From: JBDTMC01 sp039934475
GTDB taxonomy: Bacteria > Acidobacteriota > Terriglobia > Bryobacterales > Bryobacteraceae
NCBI GenBank assembly: GCA_039934475.1
Contig: JBDTMC010000474.1
Span: 1-6,095 of the forward strand
DNA: 6,095 bases
Direction of reading: 5' to 3'
Notes under the pieces: generated by a model
What the model was told of the DNA's origin: nothing
The model's database searches: none
What the model saw: the letters and a program-made list of their open reading frames with translations, nothing else
In this document: one piece after another, positions 6,040-6,095 of the stretch
How the letters are laid out: each line of letters begins with the position of its first letter
How positions within the stretch are numbered: position 1 is the first letter of the stretch
Program-made: the position numbers and the translations under genes

Positions 6040-6095
6040 ATTGAAAATTATGAGTTTGTGAGCACCCGAAGCGCAAGCGAACAAAAGGATTGGTT

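Noticed and set aside
1..6095. CRISPR array, insertion sequence or toxin-antitoxin pair
   Set aside because: No regularly spaced repeats, terminal inverted repeats, transposase motifs or small paired toxin genes were seen.

Overview
The window looks like chromosomal DNA from a GC-rich Gram-negative soil-type bacterium, most likely an acidobacterium of the Solibacter/Bryobacter kind. This is an inference from gene content: a remnant of an acidobacterial-type (ADOP/MacB-like) permease, a Gfo/Idh/MocA oxidoreductase with a twin-arginine-like leader, and a small secreted DUF5666-like protein. No taxonomic marker is present.

Left half (about 1-2952, minus strand): a fluoride-response operon. Reading leftwards it has a sigma70-like promoter (2925-2952), a near-consensus fluoride (crcB-motif) riboswitch aptamer (2849-2908), an expression-platform hairpin that can hide the ribosome-binding site (2836-2855), a CLC anion transporter with two C-terminal CBS domains (1047-2822), a DUF190/PII-like protein overlapping it by ATGA (562-1050), and an enolase gene (1-491, running off the window). 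The logic fits known biology: fluoride binds the RNA, the transporter expels fluoride, and enolase is a classic fluoride-inhibited enzyme. The enolase copy is broken, however, by two frame changes and an apparent internal deletion of about 50 residues, so the third arm of the response is probably dead unless this is an assembly error.

Middle (about 2953-3987): a short non-coding stretch with a 7-bp inverted repeat, a decayed permease remnant on the plus strand (3097-3437), a complete tRNA-Leu(CAA) with encoded CCA on the minus strand (3490-3578), and a small exported protein on the minus strand (3601-3987).

Right (about 4066-6039): a plus-strand DedA membrane protein fused to a rhodanese domain. 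It carries an in-frame TGA exactly where the catalytic cysteine should be. The rhodanese domain continues intact in the same frame to a TAA at 5008-5010, and a 7-bp hairpin with a G/U-containing loop lies at the right distance after the TGA to be a bacterial SECIS element. This is a candidate selenoprotein; a single-base nonsense mutation is the alternative. Converging on it with no intervening base is a minus-strand Gfo/Idh/MocA oxidoreductase (5011-6039).
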